Positions 28,568 through 37,846 of a stretch of 53,573 nt of DNA are shown here, one piece after another. Origin of the DNA: Deltaproteobacteria bacterium. Its GTDB lineage: Bacteria; Desulfobacterota; GWC2-55-46; UBA9637; GWC2-42-11. The translations under genes and the position numbers were made by a program. Numbering within the stretch: position 1 is the first letter of the stretch; each line of letters opens with the position of its first letter. The notes beneath the pieces are model-generated. The model saw only the letters and a list, made by a program, of their open reading frames with translations, was not told the DNA's origin and ran no database searches. The DNA lies in assembly GCA_016234925.1 (NCBI GenBank), contig JACRNI010000033.1, positions 1-53,573 on the forward strand, written 5' to 3'.

Positions 28568-28938
28568 ACACGGACATTATTATTGACTACCTCAAAAAGA
28601 GGCAGCCGGGAGCCGAACTTCTTAAAAAGGCTTATCTCAAATACAGCATCCATGTAACCTCTATAACAGTCTATGAACTTCTTTACGGCGTCCAGAAAAA
28701 CGGCAGAGTAGACCTTATAAACAGGCTTCTCAGATATGTAACTATTATCCCTTTTGATGATGCAGCAGCAAGGAAAGCCGCGGCTATCCATTATGCCCTC
28801 AAAAGCAAAGGGATGGATATTGGAATCAAAGATTCTTTTATCGCAGGTATCTGCGAGGCTCATAACATGTCGCTCCTTACTGGAAATTTAAAGCACTTTA
28901 ATCGCATACCGAGTTTAAAACTCCTTTCATTTGAATAA
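28537..28938 (+). CDS. PIN-domain toxin (VapC-like)
   Basis: RIIVDTDIIIDYLKKRQPG; VTSITVYELLYG; KGMDIGIKDSFIAGICEAHNMSLLTGNLKHFNRI. Confidence 0.9.
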   Translation: MGKVETRIIVDTDIIIDYLKKRQPGAELLKKAYLKYSIHVTSITVYELLYGVQKNGRVDLINRLLRYVTIIPFDDAAARKAAAIHYALKSKGMDIGIKDSFIAGICEAHNMSLLTGNLKHFNRIPSLKLLSFE

Positions 28939-28998
28939 AAAGGGGTTAAAAATTTCGGGCATAAGATGTTTAACTTACCTATCTGTTTTCAATTTTTA

Positions 28999-29053
28999 GT
29001 AGGGGTTTGATTCATCAAACCCGCATATCGGGTCGGATAAATCCGACCCCTAC
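28999..29053. repeat. BIME-like paired hairpin
   Basis: GTAGGGGTTTGATTCATCAAACCCgcatatcGGGTCGGATAAATCCGACCCCTAC. Confidence 0.9.
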
Positions 29054-29168
29054 TCCTTATATTCAATTTTCCAAGCGGGTTCAATTTTGCAAATTGAACC
29101 CGAATAGTTTGTATCAAGGTAATCACGAAATTTAGGGAGCAGGTTGCAAAATCTTATCTTTAAATCCG

Positions 29169-30305
29169 TTATCTAAAATATTTCTTTCTTGCGATTTCTG
29201 CCACATATTCGTCAAATTTAATGACTCTGCCTCTTTTTTTCACATCTAGCCACTCTTCAAAGAGTCCATTGAGAACCTTTTTTTTATAATGGTAACGAAA
29301 TACTTCTATTGAGATTATAAATAGGACAGATAAAAAATAAATGAGATATTGGTTCAAAAAATGCCAGAAATTTGCAAAACTAAAACTGTATGGCGGTCCT
29401 ACAAACCTAGAGATCAATACTATAACAAAAACAATAGCACCAGAGTAATCATATAATATATTATTACATTTAGATTTATCCTTCACAATTTTTTTAAGTT
29501 TATCATCCCCAAATTTAGGGTATGAATCAGATTGACTTATTTGCTGCGCTAGAAAGACATTTTTATAATAGTGCCAAAAAGCCCTTTCTGGCAGTGAAAA
29601 TGGGTACACTAATAATAGCAATATCCAAACAAGTGAATTTAACATTGCATTATAAAAATAAGGTTGTGTATATGGTGTAATGCCATTATTTAATATCTCT
29701 GTTAATATCGCATTATTATTGGTTTTCCAAATACTGTGCCTTGAAAGTTCAAAAAATATGTAAAAATAAAAGAACAAAACAACAAAAAATAAAAAATTAA
29801 AGAATGCCCATGCTATTCCACTATCTTTCTCTCCTCCTGAAAAATTAGGTCTACTTTTATTAGTATCATCAGTATCTCCTACAGGTAACAATAAGTAGTG
29901 CTTTATTTCTGGCAAGACATCGCAAAGTATTTTACGAAGGTGTTGTATAGACTTCCAATATCTTATCTTGTGATTTTTAGACTTACTATATTGTCGTTGT
30001 CCCATGTGTAGTAAAAAATACACAAAAATAGATATAAATATGCCGAATCCACCGTATAGTAACCCTACAATGCTTTCAGGATGGGCTAGAACAAGTTTTA
30101 ATCCTAAAATAGTATAAGCAATATATGAAGACAATATTGTTAAAAATACTTTTATGTAAGAAGATATTTTATCATTGATAAATCTAATTTCAGCGAATAA
30201 TTGATTATATTCATTGATTAGATAGTTCGTGGGGAAAGTCCCCTTATATTCTTTATATGGACTTAATCCTTTTTTGATTCCTTTTGTAATTTTATTCTCA
30301 TCCAT
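29169..30305 (-). CDS. multi-pass membrane protein, unknown function
   Basis: 378 aa, multiple hydrophobic segments; C-terminal VIKFDEYVAEIARKKYF resembles the PRMT-like fragment. Confidence 0.65.
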   Translation of the reverse strand: MDENKITKGIKKGLSPYKEYKGTFPTNYLINEYNQLFAEIRFINDKISSYIKVFLTILSSYIAYTILGLKLVLAHPESIVGLLYGGFGIFISIFVYFLLHMGQRQYSKSKNHKIRYWKSIQHLRKILCDVLPEIKHYLLLPVGDTDDTNKSRPNFSGGEKDSGIAWAFFNFLFFVVLFFYFYIFFELSRHSIWKTNNNAILTEILNNGITPYTQPYFYNAMLNSLVWILLLLVYPFSLPERAFWHYYKNVFLAQQISQSDSYPKFGDDKLKKIVKDKSKCNNILYDYSGAIVFVIVLISRFVGPPYSFSFANFWHFLNQYLIYFLSVLFIISIEVFRYHYKKKVLNGLFEEWLDVKKRGRVIKFDEYVAEIARKKYFR

Positions 30306-30313
30306 TTTAATCT

Positions 30314-31400
30314 CTAGTATTTATCCCATGATAAAAATAACCCTTTAAACCTCTCAAAAAACCAAGATAGATTAGGTTTATGCCTGCGTTTTATTTTTGA
30401 ATCAACAAATCCTTGAGCGATGAAGTCCAAGGCGATTGTGGCATCGCAAAAAACCTGATCATTATATCCGCTGCTCACCTCTTTGCCCCAAGAAATCGGC
30501 TCGGTCATAACTCCGCAGCCGGACAATCCTCCCCATTGCGGAGAATCGGTTGTAATTTGAAAGGCGTATTTAAAAGGATAAACCTTTTCGCTCCAATCTT
30601 TTAATGCCTGAGATACGGCAACGAGTTGGATGAAATCCTTTGGCACTCCTCCGCCGATGTAGCCCGCTGATTTTTCATATTTGTTTTTTCTGCCCCATTC
30701 CGCTATTTCCAGAATTTCTTCTTGGTCAAAAAACTGCTCTATAATAAGATTGCGTTTTGTTCTTGAATCTCCATTAAACGCCCTGATATACGCTTCACCG
30801 AAACCGCTGTCAACCAATGCCGGAGAAAACACCGGAACTTTGTGATGAGCCGCGTATGTCAGAATGCTCCAGATGTTTTTCTTTTTAAGCCATAGCCCAA
30901 ATTGATAAAGAAATTGCGAAGTGGAAAATACGGTCGGTTCTTTGAGTTTAGCGTTTAATTCCCTGAAAAACGCGGCAATGAGGTCTTCTAATTTTCTATA
31001 ATCGTATTCGTCCGCCGCATGGTCGTAAAACCTGTCCAGTTTTTGCTTTAATAATTTTTTATCGTCAACAAACCACGGGTCAACTTTGTAATATTTATGC
31101 CCCATTGCCTCGTAAATATCTTCTGATATATTCGCGCCAGTGCTTACTAAAACATCAATAAAGCGGTTTTTTATAAGATAACAGACAAGCGGCCAATATC
31201 CGGCGCTGGAAAGCGAGCCGCTCAATCCCAGAAAAATCATATTGCGGGGCGATAGAATCATCTCTCTCCAAACTTCATAGACTTCTCCCAAAGCCCTTGA
31301 TTGAAAAGACTGATTTTTTATTTCCAGAAGTTTTTTATGGAAATCTTTTTTGGAGATTTCTATGGGCTGACGAATGTTGTTTTTGATGTTGTTTTCCATA
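30314..31400 (-). CDS. deoxyhypusine synthase family protein
   Basis: GLSGSLSSAGYWPLV; VSTGANISEDIYEAMGHKYYKV; ITTDSPQWGGLSGCGVMTEPISWGKEV (retains SWGK lysine). Start taken at MENNIKNNIRQ, since the upstream ORF part is a repeat. Confidence 0.85.
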
Positions 31401-31566
31401 TTGAACCTGAAAATACCTTCTTTTAATCCCCCTGTATCCCCCTTTAGAAAAGGGGGGAAAGTTTTGTCCCCCTCTTTCATAAAGAGGGGTTAGGGGAGAT
31501 TATTTTCATGCCCCTTTGTGAGACAAGGCTCGTGAGGGTTTGTCCCGAAAATGCCCCATATGTCCT

Positions 31567-31622
31567 GTAGGGGCTTGATTTATCAAGCCTGCTTATTCGG
31601 GTGTCATAAATGCCACCCCTAC
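31567..31622. repeat. BIME-like paired hairpin
   Basis: GTAGGGGCTTGATTTATCAAGCCtgcttattcGGGTGTCATAAATGCCACCCCTAC; nearly the same as 30..85. Confidence 0.9.
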
Positions 31623-31653
31623 ATTATTTTAGATGTTTTGGTATTTATCCTAA

Positions 31654-31995
31654 TCATGCAAACCTTGAAAGTAAGATTATTGATGTTATTGCCATGATGA
31701 CCCCGGCAACTTCATAATGGTTTAAGGTTTCATTAAACACAAAGACGCCAAGGAGTGTTAAAAGTATGACTGTAGTAAGGGAATAAACGACTGCAATGGT
31801 AGCCAGTTTTAGATACTTCATAATATATACCCATGGAAATACAGTTAAAGAATAAACCAATAAGGCTATTAAAAACTCTTTGTTTTTAACAGGCTTATCG
31901 TGAAGACTTGCAACCTTGAGAAAATAGTCTGCGATTATGGTTGGAAAGGCTTCAATGATAATTATTGCTGCAATCGCTAGTATTGGTCTGGTCAT
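31654..31995 (-). CDS. SMR/EamA-type small transporter
   Basis: 113 aa, four hydrophobic helices; YLKLATIAVVYSLTTVILLTLLGVFVFNETL. Confidence 0.75.
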   Translation of the reverse strand: MTRPILAIAAIIIIEAFPTIIADYFLKVASLHDKPVKNKEFLIALLVYSLTVFPWVYIMKYLKLATIAVVYSLTTVILLTLLGVFVFNETLNHYEVAGVIMAITSIILLSRFA

Positions 31996-32035
31996 AAGAG
32001 ATAATAAGTGTCAGTGTTTAGTGTTTGCGTCAGAA

Positions 32036-32093
32036 GTAGCCGCGGACATTTATGTCCGCAATTAAAAAATCCGACCTCAAGGTCGGCAACTAC
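32036..32093. repeat. BIME-like paired hairpin, divergent stems
   Basis: GTAGCCGCGGACATTTATGTCCGCaattaaaaaatCCGACCTCAAGGTCGGCAACTAC. Confidence 0.85.
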
Positions 32094-32103
32094 AGCATTT
32101 GCA

Positions 32104-32583
32104 TCAACATACATTCTTTGTCGGATACCTTGTGCCCCGTTTAATGAAGTTTGTTTCTACATCTTTAAGTTCAAACCTTTTCTTGAAATAACTTATTATA
32201 AAGTCAATACCCATATTGTCCTTGCATGTATAAATATCTGCGCTCAAAAAACCTCTGCACGGAAATGTGTGGATGCTTATATGGCTCTCTGCAATCACAA
32301 CAAACCCGCTCCATCCACCGCAGTCTTTGATAGAGTTATCTGGCGCATAATATACATGGGGCTTGCAGAGTTTTTTCATGCCAAGTAATTCTGGTAATTC
32401 ATTCAGGCACTTAACAACCAGCCTCTTGTTGTTCAGTTTTTCAAAACTGCCTTTATATCCGTCTATGCACAGATGTTCGCCAAAGGTGGATGAAGGGGTG
32501 TATGCGGTTTTCGGCTTTTTTACTTTCATGTCAGTTGTATCAATTAGATGATTGCAAAATTTCCCAAAGATTACAAGTTTCAA
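32104..32583 (-). CDS. speD: S-adenosylmethionine decarboxylase proenzyme
   Basis: STFGEHLCIDGYKG; AESHISIHTFPCRGFLSADIYTC contains the ES cleavage site. Confidence 0.88.
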   Translation of the reverse strand: MKLVIFGKFCNHLIDTTDMKVKKPKTAYTPSSTFGEHLCIDGYKGSFEKLNNKRLVVKCLNELPELLGMKKLCKPHVYYAPDNSIKDCGGWSGFVVIAESHISIHTFPCRGFLSADIYTCKDNMGIDFIISYFKKRFELKDVETNFIKRGTRYPTKNVC

Positions 32584-32641
32584 TAGAATTTGTCAATAAC
32601 TTTCGCCTCTTGATTTGTAGATATTTAGAACCTGCGGTTGT

Positions 32642-33067
32642 ATGATTTGCCAAAGAGGTATTATGGATATGGCTAATCGGGAAAATAAGGAGATTGGTTT
32701 AAGGATTAAAAAGGTGAGGACAGCGCTCGGTATTTCTCAGATGAAATTGGCAGATGCGGTTGGCGTATCATTTCAACAGATACAGAAATACGAGAGCGGC
32801 GCAAACAAGGTGTCAATTGAAAAACTTAAAAGGATCGCAGCGATTTTGAATGCACCCCTCTTATATTTAATTGGGGTAGAGAAGAAGCGAGGTAAAGAGG
32901 ATATTATAGCGGAAAAAGGCGCAAGATATGGTCAGATTGGGCTAGAAGACTTGTCAGCAGAGGAAATACACTTGTTGCTACAGTTTCGTTCAATTAAGAA
33001 TGATAGTGCAAAAGAAGGAATTGTTTTGTTATTAAAGGGGTTGGAGCAGAGTGAAAAGCGTAAATAA
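32642..33067 (+). CDS. XRE-family helix-turn-helix regulator
   Basis: IGLRIKKVRTALGISQMKLADAVGVSFQQIQKYESGANKVSIEKL. Confidence 0.88.
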   Translation: MICQRGIMDMANRENKEIGLRIKKVRTALGISQMKLADAVGVSFQQIQKYESGANKVSIEKLKRIAAILNAPLLYLIGVEKKRGKEDIIAEKGARYGQIGLEDLSAEEIHLLLQFRSIKNDSAKEGIVLLLKGLEQSEKRK

Positions 33068-33075
33068 ATTTAACA

Positions 33076-35307
33076 TCACCCTTCTCTCTTATATCCGCAC
33101 CCTTCATTCGGGCATTTGATTGCATTGCCTTCTTTAGAATGTTTCTCAATAAGGATTTTAAAGCCGCATTCAGGGCATTTTTCATTTATTGGCTTATCCC
33201 ACAGCGCATATTTGCATTTAGGATAGTTTGAGCAGCTGTAAAAGATTTTCCTTTTCTTTGACTGCCTTTCAACCATATTGCCGTCGCAGCCTTCTTGAGG
33301 ACATTTTACGCCAATGGACAACGGCTTTGCAGTCTTGCACTGCGGATAGTCTGAACATGCCAGAAACCTGCCAAACCTGCCTGTTTTAACAAGCATTGAC
33401 TTTCCGCAGTTAGGGCATTTTTCTCCTGTATCTTCCTGCACAATCTCAACTACACTAACCTTGCCGTTTTCATCTGTAGAAAATTCCTTTGTGTTTTTAC
33501 ATTCAGGATAAGCGGGGCACGCAAGGAATTTGCCGTTCCTGCCCCATTTTATATTCATGAACTTTCCGCACTTATCGCACTGTATATCAGTTGGAATTTC
33601 CTGCTTCTTGACATCCTTCATCTCAACCTTTGCCTTTTCTAAACTCTGTTTAAAAGGGGCGTAAAATCCCCTCATTGCGTCAAGCCATTTGAGTTTTCCA
33701 TCCTCTATCTTGTCAAGGTCTTCTTCCATATGCGCTGTAAATTCCACATTTAAAATATCAGGGAAACTCTTTACAAGAAGGTCTGTAACCATAAAACCAA
33801 GTTCAGTCGGGATAAACTGGTTTTTTTCTTTTACAGCATATTCCCTGTCCTGAATAGTTGAAATGATCGCGGCATAGGTCGACGGTCTGCCAATGCCGTT
33901 TTCCTCAAGTTCCTTTACAAGCGTGGCCTCTGTAAACCTTGGCTGAGGCTGTGTAAAGTGCTGCTTTGGCAAAAGGTTTAAGAGTTTCAAAACATCTCCT
34001 TTTGCAAGAGAAGGAAGCGCTGCCTCTTCTTCTTCTTCATCCCTTGCCTCTGCATATACTGCTGTGAAACCTGCAAATTTAACAATAGAGCCGTTTGCCT
34101 GAAACAGATATTTTCCAGCATCTATCAAAACCGCTGTCTGGTCAAGGATTTGAGGCATCATCTGGCTTGCAACAAATCTATTCCAGATGAGTTGATAAAG
34201 CGCGAAATGGTCTTTTGAAAGGAATTTTTTTACTGCCTCAGGCGGATGTTGAAAATATGTGGGTCTTATTGCCTCGTGCGCATCTTGAGCGCCTTTTTTG
34301 CTTTGATAGGCATTTGGTTTTGCAGGCAGATATGCGCTGCTGAATCTTTCTTGAATATATGCCCTTGCATCCCTGACTGCATCAGATGAGACCCTTGTTG
34401 AATCTGTTCTCATATATGTTATAAGCCCGACAGAGCCTTTTTCGCCGAGTGGGATGCCTTCATACAACTGCTGCGCAATCATCATTGTCTTTTTTGCTGT
34501 AAAACCCAATTTCCTTGCCGCATCCTGCTGGAGTTTGCTTGTTATAAAAGGCGGCAAAGGATTTCTCTTTCTTTCTTTTTTTTCAACATCCCTTACTGCA
34601 AAATCTTTTCCCTCAACCTCTTTTAATATTTTATTTGCATCCTGCTCATTTTTTATCTCTAATTTCTTGTCATCTTTTTTGGTTAACTTTGCCTTAAAAC
34701 CTGTGCCTGTCTTTTCAAGTTCCGCTGTTATGCTCCAGTATTCCTGCGGCACAAATGCCTTGATTTCCCTTTCCCTCTCGCATATAAGTCTTACAGCAAC
34801 AGACTGAACCCTGCCGGCGCTTAAGCCATATCTCACCTTTTTCCAAAGGATCGGGCTTATCTCGTAGCCGACCAATCTATCAAGGATGCGTCTTGCCTGC
34901 TGCGCCTCAAACTTGCTCCTGTCAAGCCTTGAGGGCGATTTTATTGCCTCAATAACGCCCTTTTCAGTTATTTCGTTAAATAGAACCCGATATATATTAT
35001 CTTTTTTTCCGTCGACCTCTTCTGCAATATGCCATGCAATCGCCTCGCCCTCCCTGTCAGGGTCAGGCGCAAGATATATTTTATCAGCAGACTTGGCAGC
35101 CTTTTTAAGTTCAGCAATCACCTTTGTCTTGCCCTTGATTGTTTCATAATGCGGGGCAAAATCATTTTCTACATCAACGCCGAGTTTGCTCTTTGGCAAA
35201 TCCTTTACATGGCCTATAGACGCCTTGACAGTAAAATCCTTTCCCAGAAACTTATTTATTGTCTTTGCCTTTGCAGGCGATTCAACTATTACCAATGATT
35301 TTGGCAT
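33076..35307 (-). CDS. topA: DNA topoisomerase I
   Basis: MPKSLVIVESPAKAKTINKFLG; YMRTDSTRVSSDA; C-terminal CxxC zinc fingers. Confidence 0.95.
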   Translation of the reverse strand: MPKSLVIVESPAKAKTINKFLGKDFTVKASIGHVKDLPKSKLGVDVENDFAPHYETIKGKTKVIAELKKAAKSADKIYLAPDPDREGEAIAWHIAEEVDGKKDNIYRVLFNEITEKGVIEAIKSPSRLDRSKFEAQQARRILDRLVGYEISPILWKKVRYGLSAGRVQSVAVRLICEREREIKAFVPQEYWSITAELEKTGTGFKAKLTKKDDKKLEIKNEQDANKILKEVEGKDFAVRDVEKKERKRNPLPPFITSKLQQDAARKLGFTAKKTMMIAQQLYEGIPLGEKGSVGLITYMRTDSTRVSSDAVRDARAYIQERFSSAYLPAKPNAYQSKKGAQDAHEAIRPTYFQHPPEAVKKFLSKDHFALYQLIWNRFVASQMMPQILDQTAVLIDAGKYLFQANGSIVKFAGFTAVYAEARDEEEEEAALPSLAKGDVLKLLNLLPKQHFTQPQPRFTEATLVKELEENGIGRPSTYAAIISTIQDREYAVKEKNQFIPTELGFMVTDLLVKSFPDILNVEFTAHMEEDLDKIEDGKLKWLDAMRGFYAPFKQSLEKAKVEMKDVKKQEIPTDIQCDKCGKFMNIKWGRNGKFLACPAYPECKNTKEFSTDENGKVSVVEIVQEDTGEKCPNCGKSMLVKTGRFGRFLACSDYPQCKTAKPLSIGVKCPQEGCDGNMVERQSKKRKIFYSCSNYPKCKYALWDKPINEKCPECGFKILIEKHSKEGNAIKCPNEGCGYKREG

Positions 35308-35411
35308 ATAACCCCTTTACCTTATAAAATTCCAAATCTCAAATTTCAAATTACAAATAAATTCCAATTGCCAAAACTCCAATGACAGAAAGAACTTGAA
35401 ATTTACTGCCT

Positions 35412-35867
35412 TTAATGGCTCATCTCTTTCCAGTCTTCTTCTATAATCTTTATTGCCTTTTCCTTCCAGTTTTTTTTAGAACTTGCGGAAAGCATCATTG
35501 CGGAGATTACCTTTATATCATCTTTTTTGATTTGCGGTATATCAAGCATAAGCGCCCTTTCTATGATTTCTTCCTGCAGTTTAGAGTCAATAAAACCCAT
35601 CTCCTTTAGTTTCAGCAAAAATCCCTGCGCCTCATTGGAAAATCTTGCCTTTTCAAATGAAGCAAAAACCCTCATAGACTTATCCATCATAACAGCCCCT
35701 TTGTCAATCATCACGGCTTTAATCCATGCAATTGCGGCATTTACCTCTTTAGGCGAATAACCCTGAAGATTAAGCGATGCCTTCCACATCCTTTCATCGC
35801 CTATTTCACCTTCTTCTATTACATATTGGATAAGCACAGCGATAATTTCCCAAATCTTCTTTTGCAT
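35412..35867 (-). CDS. smg: DUF494/Smg family protein
   Basis: MQKKIWEIIAVLIQYVIEEGEIGDE...LNLQGYSPKEVNAAIAWI; located between topA and dprA. Confidence 0.7.
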   Translation of the reverse strand: MQKKIWEIIAVLIQYVIEEGEIGDERMWKASLNLQGYSPKEVNAAIAWIKAVMIDKGAVMMDKSMRVFASFEKARFSNEAQGFLLKLKEMGFIDSKLQEEIIERALMLDIPQIKKDDIKVISAMMLSASSKKNWKEKAIKIIEEDWKEMSH

Positions 35868-35883
35868 CTTGCCTCCTTAAATC

Positions 35884-35963
35884 AGGTAAAGTAAAAACAG
35901 GAATAGGTAAAGGGTAAAGATTTTTCTCTACCTATACCTCTACCTGTATCTATCCTATACCTG
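35884..35963. repeat. AGGTAAAG/CTCTACCT short repeat cluster between smg and dprA
   Basis: caggtaaagtaaaaacaggaataggtaaaggg...ctctacctatacctctacctgtatctatcctatacctg; dprA stop codon lies in it. Confidence 0.8.
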
Positions 35964-37073
35964 TTTCTTATAAAATATCTTGCCGGGCCCTTGTCCTATA
36001 AAACCCTTTATCTCCATATCCAGAAGGATTGCATTTATCTTTGAGACAGACAGTCCTGTCTCCTGTATTATTGTGTCTATTAAAAGAGGTGAACCCTCTA
36101 AAAGATTCAATATATTTTCTTCTTCTGGCAGTAAATCCCGATTTTCAGCAATATTTTCTTTTCTAACCCCTCTCTGGACAGGGAGTTCATCAAGTATATC
36201 TTCGGTGCATTCTATTAGTTTGGCGCCGTCCTTTATGAGTTTGTTTGTCCCTTTGCTTCTCTCAGATGTTATCGCGCCGGGCAGGGCAAACACATCTCTG
36301 CCGTAATCAAGCGCAAGCCTCGCAGTAATAAGGGAGCCGCTTTTTAAAGACGCCTCCACAACCAAAACGCCGTGCGACAATCCGCTTATTATCCTGTTTC
36401 TCATAGGAAAGTTTTGCGGTATAGGCGGCATACCCATTGGATACTCTGAAATAACCGCGCCATTTTCAGTAATCTCTCCAAATAGTTTCTTATTCTCCTG
36501 CGGATAAATAATATCTATGCCGCAGCCCAAAACAGCAATCGTCCTTCCCTTGCCAGATAATGCGCCTCTATGTGCGGCTGAATCAATGCCCCTTGCAAGA
36601 CCGCTTACAACCGTAAGCCCTGCCTCTGCCAGTTCCCTTGCGAGCCTTTCCGCTGTTGTAATGCCGTAATGGCTCGGCGTCCTTGTGCCAACAACCGCTA
36701 CTGCAAGATTATCTTGCTCAAGGATATTTCCCTTTACATAAAGATATGGAGGGGGGTCGTTGATGGTCAATAGATTTTTTGGAAAGTTATTATCTTTGAT
36801 TGTTACAATTGATACATTATGTTTTTGAATCAGGCTTATCTCTTTTTCTATTTCTTCCCATTCCTTAAATCTCTTTACTGCAAGCGCTGATTCTTTTTTT
36901 AATCCCTCTACTTCCAAAAGTTCTTCAATGGATGCTTTAAATACATTTTCCGGGCTGTGAAACCTATTTATAAGGGATTTATAAACTGCCTTGCCAATCT
37001 TTGGAATGCAGTTCAATCCAAGCCAGTATCTCAAGTCCTTTGGATTTGATATGTGAACTTTGGCATTTGACAT
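35955..37073 (-). CDS. dprA: DNA-processing protein DprA
   Basis: VVGTRTPSHYGITTAERLARELAEAGLTVVSGLARGIDSAAHRGAL. Confidence 0.93.
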   Translation of the reverse strand: MSNAKVHISNPKDLRYWLGLNCIPKIGKAVYKSLINRFHSPENVFKASIEELLEVEGLKKESALAVKRFKEWEEIEKEISLIQKHNVSIVTIKDNNFPKNLLTINDPPPYLYVKGNILEQDNLAVAVVGTRTPSHYGITTAERLARELAEAGLTVVSGLARGIDSAAHRGALSGKGRTIAVLGCGIDIIYPQENKKLFGEITENGAVISEYPMGMPPIPQNFPMRNRIISGLSHGVLVVEASLKSGSLITARLALDYGRDVFALPGAITSERSKGTNKLIKDGAKLIECTEDILDELPVQRGVRKENIAENRDLLPEEENILNLLEGSPLLIDTIIQETGLSVSKINAILLDMEIKGFIGQGPGKIFYKKQV

Positions 37074-37077
37074 TTCC

Positions 37078-37824
37078 CTATTCTGCTGTCATTACCCAAT
37101 CGCCGGCCACTATAGATTCTATGCTCTGAGTAATTATGGCTGAAGATGTATCATCCTGCGCATTGATTATAATAACCCTTCCTATCTCCTTTTCAGGAAG
37201 AGGAACATCCTTTTCTGTGACAGGATGAGACGCATCTTTTCTTGGCCTAAAAACACTCAATACATTGCCGGCATCAATGCCGTGCTTTTTGCCCTTATCT
37301 ATATAGACTATATCGCCTTTTGCAGAATCAACCCTCTTTTCAAGCCCTGTAATGACAACGCCGTAAACGATTTTCCCTGCCTTTTTTATTTCAACCTCTG
37401 TTATTGGCGGCTCAAAGGATTTCAGTCTGTCTCCTACATTTATCTCCTTATATGTCTTGTTAATCCTTCCAACAGCAGCATCTCGTCTTATCTCAATAAC
37501 TTCAAGACTTCCCAGAATGTCAATTATAACCCCTGCCTTCTTGTCAGTTACAGGGTGTTTTATCTCATCAACCACTCTGAATACATTAAATCTGTCGCCT
37601 ATCTTTGCCGTTACATCGCGAAATAAAACAAACACGACATCGCCCTTGTTAAAAATCGTTTTATCATCTGCGCCCTTAACAATAATGCCTGTGTTTAAGG
37701 CATCATTTGACGATAAAAAACCGCCTCTCTGGAGCATGGTTGATGTTATCTTTTCAGCAGAATCCGCTCTGTTAAACAAAACCAATAAAAAAAATATTGC
37801 CAGTAAAAATTTTGTTTTGTTCAT
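37078..37824 (-). CDS. secreted/envelope protein with signal peptide, unknown function
   Basis: N-terminal signal sequence MNKTKFLLAIFFLLVLFNRADSA. Confidence 0.6.
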   Translation of the reverse strand: MNKTKFLLAIFFLLVLFNRADSAEKITSTMLQRGGFLSSNDALNTGIIVKGADDKTIFNKGDVVFVLFRDVTAKIGDRFNVFRVVDEIKHPVTDKKAGVIIDILGSLEVIEIRRDAAVGRINKTYKEINVGDRLKSFEPPITEVEIKKAGKIVYGVVITGLEKRVDSAKGDIVYIDKGKKHGIDAGNVLSVFRPRKDASHPVTEKDVPLPEKEIGRVIIINAQDDTSSAIITQSIESIVAGDWVMTAE

Positions 37825-37846
37825 AGTATCTCCTTTTACTTTTTAA

